Shown: positions 63,001 to 64,000 of the stretch, piece by piece
How positions within the stretch are numbered: position 1 is the first letter of the stretch
How the letters are laid out: each line of letters opens with the position of its first letter
Notes under the pieces: generated by a model
What the model was told of the DNA's origin: nothing
The model's input: only the letters and a program-made list of their open reading frames with translations
Databases searched by the model: none
Translations under genes and position numbers: made by a program
NCBI GenBank assembly: GCA_013398175.1
Contig: VZRZ01006451.1
Span: 91,623-155,622 of the forward strand
From: Climacteris rufus
Lineage: Eukaryota > Chordata > Aves > Passeriformes > Climacteridae
Direction: 5' to 3'
DNA: 64,000 nt

Positions 63001-63304
63001 ATCTTTGCTTTTTTCCCCGAGGACACAAGCAGCGGCACAATGGAAATTCAGCTGTTTTTTGAATTGGCTCTTGGATCATTCCAGGTAATATTTGACAAGC
63101 TATTATGTCTTTAAAATAAGGAAAAGAAGTAGAACATATAACTCTGCAACAGACCAGAGTTTCCAATGGCAAAGCCAAGCTGTCTGATTTCCCTTGAGAT
63201 GCCCCATCCCCATTCAAAAGCTGAAACTGCAGTTCAGTGACCACGGTTCTTTTATCTTTTAGGGCTTTGTTGTGGCTGTACTTTATTGTTTTCTTAATGG
63301 TGAG
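44987..63304 (+). CDS. SCTR: SCTR, secretin receptor (class B1 GPCR), 12 coding exons, 3' end beyond the window
   Basis: Plasma-membrane receptor for secretin, coupling mainly through Gs to cAMP. Coding exons: 44987-45031, 48574-48700, 52851-52961, 56865-56968, 57241-57338, 58297-58429, 59260-59413, 59503-59563, 60103-60172, 62761-62852, 62946-63084, 63263-63304. Phases all join: 1176 bp, 392 residues. The extracellular domain carries the expected class B cysteines (VCDLL, EKCM, GRCAG, MSCW, AHCP, RNCT, IACG). TM1 about 139-161, TM2 170-193, TM3 212-242, TM4 249-270, TM5 290-316, TM6 333-356, TM7 366-392. It is SCTR rather than VIPR1/2 because of NFIKDAVLFSSED, SNYSWLLVEGLYLHTLL, GCWDIN, NILRILMRKLRSPE and FFELALGSFQ, close to recalled human SCTR. 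The human protein is about 440 residues, so a cytoplasmic tail is missing here. Confidence 0.95.
45032..48573 (+). other. SCTR: SCTR intron 1
   Basis: Contains the LTR-like block at 46250-46720 and an AT-rich microsatellite-like stretch near 47595-47640. No further exon recognised. Confidence 0.7.
46250..46720 (+). mobile_element. Probable solo LTR of an avian endogenous retrovirus, fragment
   Basis: Begins TGTCCTGGTTTCAGCTGGGA followed by TAGAGTTAATT, a start shared by many avian ERV LTRs. No internal retroviral genes are present. The inner part (about 46355-46560) is unusually CpG-rich. The right boundary is uncertain and no clear target-site duplication was found. Confidence 0.55.
48574..48700 (+). 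CDS. SCTR: SCTR coding exon 2
   Basis: 127 bp, TTTGTAG acceptor and GTAAAA donor. Encodes PPVCDLLSVLKREEEKCM, aligning with the human LCDVLQVL to DQCLQEL segment, then a potential N-glycan site NGT. Confidence 0.9.
52081..52230 (+). mobile_element. tRNA-Ile-derived SINE with CR1-like tail (TguSINE1-like)
   Basis: Head resembles tRNA-Ile(AAT): CTCAGTTGGTTAGAGC, GTGCTAATAAGGCC, then GATCCCC with a decayed B box. Body TTCACTTAAGAGTTG and TGTGGGTCCCTT leads into the CR1-type tail ATATTCTGTGATT. This layout is that of TguSINE1, known from passerine birds. The mutated A and B boxes show it is not a working tRNA. Confidence 0.85.
52261..52345 (-). mobile_element. CR1 LINE 3' fragment, minus orientation
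   Basis: GGCTGGAAGGGACTACAGCG followed by GGTCATCTGGTCCAACC and CCTGCTCAAGCAGGGTCA. Just downstream of the SINE, as a separate insertion. Confidence 0.75.
52851..52961 (+). CDS. SCTR: SCTR coding exon 3
   Basis: 111 bp, CCCCAAG acceptor (chosen over the following GCAG, which would shift frame into a stop) and GTAATG donor. Encodes GRCAGMWDNMSCWPSS and AHCPEFFQMLTGKK, the core of the hormone-binding domain. Confidence 0.93.
52962..56864 (+). other. SCTR: SCTR intron 3
   Basis: No repeat or exon recognised; only short chance frames. Confidence 0.7.
56865..56968 (+). CDS. SCTR: SCTR coding exon 4
   Basis: 104 bp, CACACAG acceptor and GTAAGT donor. Encodes FVYRNCTSEGWSEPYPRPD and ACGYNVNDTTNEAR. 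Confidence 0.95.
57241..57338 (+). CDS. SCTR: SCTR coding exon 5 (TM1)
   Basis: 98 bp, CCTGCAG acceptor and GTGAGG donor. Encodes SYFMTLKTMYTIGY and the hydrophobic TM1. Confidence 0.95.
57339..58296 (+). other. SCTR: SCTR intron 5
   Basis: No repeat or additional exon recognised. Confidence 0.7.
58297..58429 (+). CDS. SCTR: SCTR coding exon 6 (TM2)
   Basis: 133 bp, TTGCAG acceptor and GTAACA donor. Encodes RCTRNYIHMHLF, SNFIKDAVLFSSED and YCGAYT. The open frame runs into the intron and would give a chance read-through ORF. Confidence 0.96.
58430..59259 (+). other. SCTR: SCTR intron 6
   Basis: No repeat or additional exon recognised; the first part is open in frame with exon 6 by chance. 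Confidence 0.7.
59260..59413 (+). CDS. SCTR: SCTR coding exon 7 (TM3 and start of TM4)
   Basis: 154 bp, CCTCAG acceptor and GTACTG donor. Encodes AGCKLTMVFFQYCIM, WLLVEGLYLHTLL, SFFSERK and the GWG motif of TM4, whose last Gly codon is split. Confidence 0.96.
59503..59563 (+). CDS. SCTR: SCTR coding exon 8 (TM4)
   Basis: 61 bp after an 89-bp intron, TTGCAG acceptor and GTAAGT donor. Encodes APMVFVAAWATARQLHENI. Confidence 0.95.
60103..60172 (+). CDS. SCTR: SCTR coding exon 9 (ECL2 and TM5)
   Basis: 70 bp, TTAACAG acceptor and GTAAGT donor. Encodes CWDINTDANTWWIIRGP, with the conserved ECL2 cysteine, and part of TM5. Confidence 0.95.
60173..62760 (+). other. SCTR: SCTR intron 9
   Basis: Includes a more GC-rich, C/T-biased block (about 61500-62400) with overlapping long frames on both strands but no recognisable domain. 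Ends with a T/C tract of more than 20 bases before exon 10. Confidence 0.7.
62761..62852 (+). CDS. SCTR: SCTR coding exon 10 (TM5 and ICL3)
   Basis: 92 bp after a very long T/C tract ending CCCCCAG, GTATGT donor. Encodes INFILFVNILRILMRKL and SPEGRSSDFNQY. Confidence 0.95.
62946..63084 (+). CDS. SCTR: SCTR coding exon 11 (TM6 and start of TM7)
   Basis: 139 bp after a 93-bp intron, TTTTCAG acceptor and GTAATA donor. Encodes RLAKSTLLLIPLFGVHYIIF and FFELALGSFQ. Confidence 0.96.
63263..63304 (+). CDS. SCTR: SCTR coding exon 12 (end of TM7)
   Basis: The 42-bp exon typical of class B receptors, TTTTAG acceptor and GTGAGT donor. Encodes GFVVAVLYCFLNGE. No tail exon is recognisable in the remaining 696 bp. 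Confidence 0.95.
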
Positions 63305-64000
63305 GTGAGTTTTGTGTGTATAACGTTCTTTTTTATTGCTGTAGCATGCCTCATTAATCAGTGGGATACATTCCCCAATGAATTACACGTTTTCTTCCTA
63401 GCTACCTAACATCACTCATGAAATACCTCCTAGATCTGGCAAGCTTTGGTAATTGTATGCCAGATGCAAACTTCACCTCTCAACTACTGCAACCCTTTCA
63501 TAAATCAGATAGCATTATTACTGTCTGGAAACAGATGGTGGGAGCACCATCCCTCACACAGTCACACTGACAACTGATTGGTTCTAATGTATGATACTAT
63601 TATCTGTCATCCCATCCATGGCTGTTTTCTTTGCTTGGGAGGGAATTTATCAAGAGCTATATCCAGTCCAAGTTTATTAGGATTCTTATAAGCTAAAGTT
63701 TTCGGTAGAAGGAACGTTTCCTCTACAGTTGCATGATAACTCCAAGGCTTCTGGGCTAGAACTTGCACTCTGAAATGCTGCTGCTGGTAGAGGTGGGGGG
63801 AAACATTATATAAACCTGGAAGATTCAGAGGTAATTAGAAGAAAAAAAAAAAGAAAAAATAAAAGTAGACCAGTGCTTAAGAGGAAAAAGTCACTTTGAA
63901 ATGAAGCAGGTGCTTGAAATACTTTGACTGATCCTTTAACAGGGTTCAGAAAAAGTTGTTTTGAAATGAATATCTGCTTTTCTGGTGGTTTTTTTTTTTT
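63305..64000 (+). other. SCTR: Start of SCTR intron 12
   Basis: After the GTGAGT donor no C-tail exon is recognisable. A-rich run near 63840-63865. The window ends in a T run. Confidence 0.6.

Noticed and set aside
1..64000. CRISPR arrays, operons or other prokaryotic systems
   Set aside because: The window is plainly a vertebrate chromosome with intron-split genes and avian retroelements. The only direct repeats are the two short arrays described.

Overview
The window is a piece of a bird genome, most likely a songbird. It has introns with GT-AG splice sites, two CpG islands, and many CR1 LINE 3' ends (several ending in the typical avian tail seen as repeated AGAATCATAGAAT-like words). It also holds a SINE with a tRNA-Ile head and CR1-like tail, resembling the passerine TguSINE1 family, and an LTR-like segment of avian endogenous retrovirus type. 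Two protein-coding genes can be read exon by exon; everything else is intron, intergenic DNA or repeats.

Gene 1 is CFAP221 (PCDP1), on the minus strand, with coding sequence from 40010 down to 21131. I could trace 21 coding exons whose phases all join and whose lengths sum to 2358 bp (785 residues plus stop). It encodes a calmodulin-linked protein of the ciliary central apparatus. Its likely promoter is the CpG island at about 41.64-42.07 kb, which carries an RFX-type X-box at 42017-42029, as expected for a ciliary gene.

Gene 2 is SCTR, the secretin receptor (class B GPCR), on the plus strand. Twelve coding exons run from 44987 to 63304 and give 392 residues, from signal peptide through TM7. 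The last exon or exons (cytoplasmic tail) lie beyond the right edge. CFAP221 and SCTR are divergent neighbours, the arrangement known from mammals (SCTR-CFAP221 on human 2q14.2). They share position, not an obvious common function.

Layout: 1-1692 is probably intron of an unidentified minus-strand gene whose first exon (1693-1759) runs into a 246-bp N gap inside a CpG island (about 1.56-2.06 kb). From 2.2 to 20.8 kb the DNA is gene-poor with scattered CR1 fragments; TMEM177, which follows CFAP221 in mammals, is not seen. 20.8-42.1 kb is CFAP221. 42.1-44.98 kb is the divergent intergenic region, with a perfect 81-bp triplication. 44.99 kb to the end is SCTR. I found no CRISPR, operon, functional tRNA or exotic system. 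The most interesting items are the X-box, the two short tandem arrays, the inverted CR1 pair inside a CFAP221 intron, and the gapped unknown first exon.
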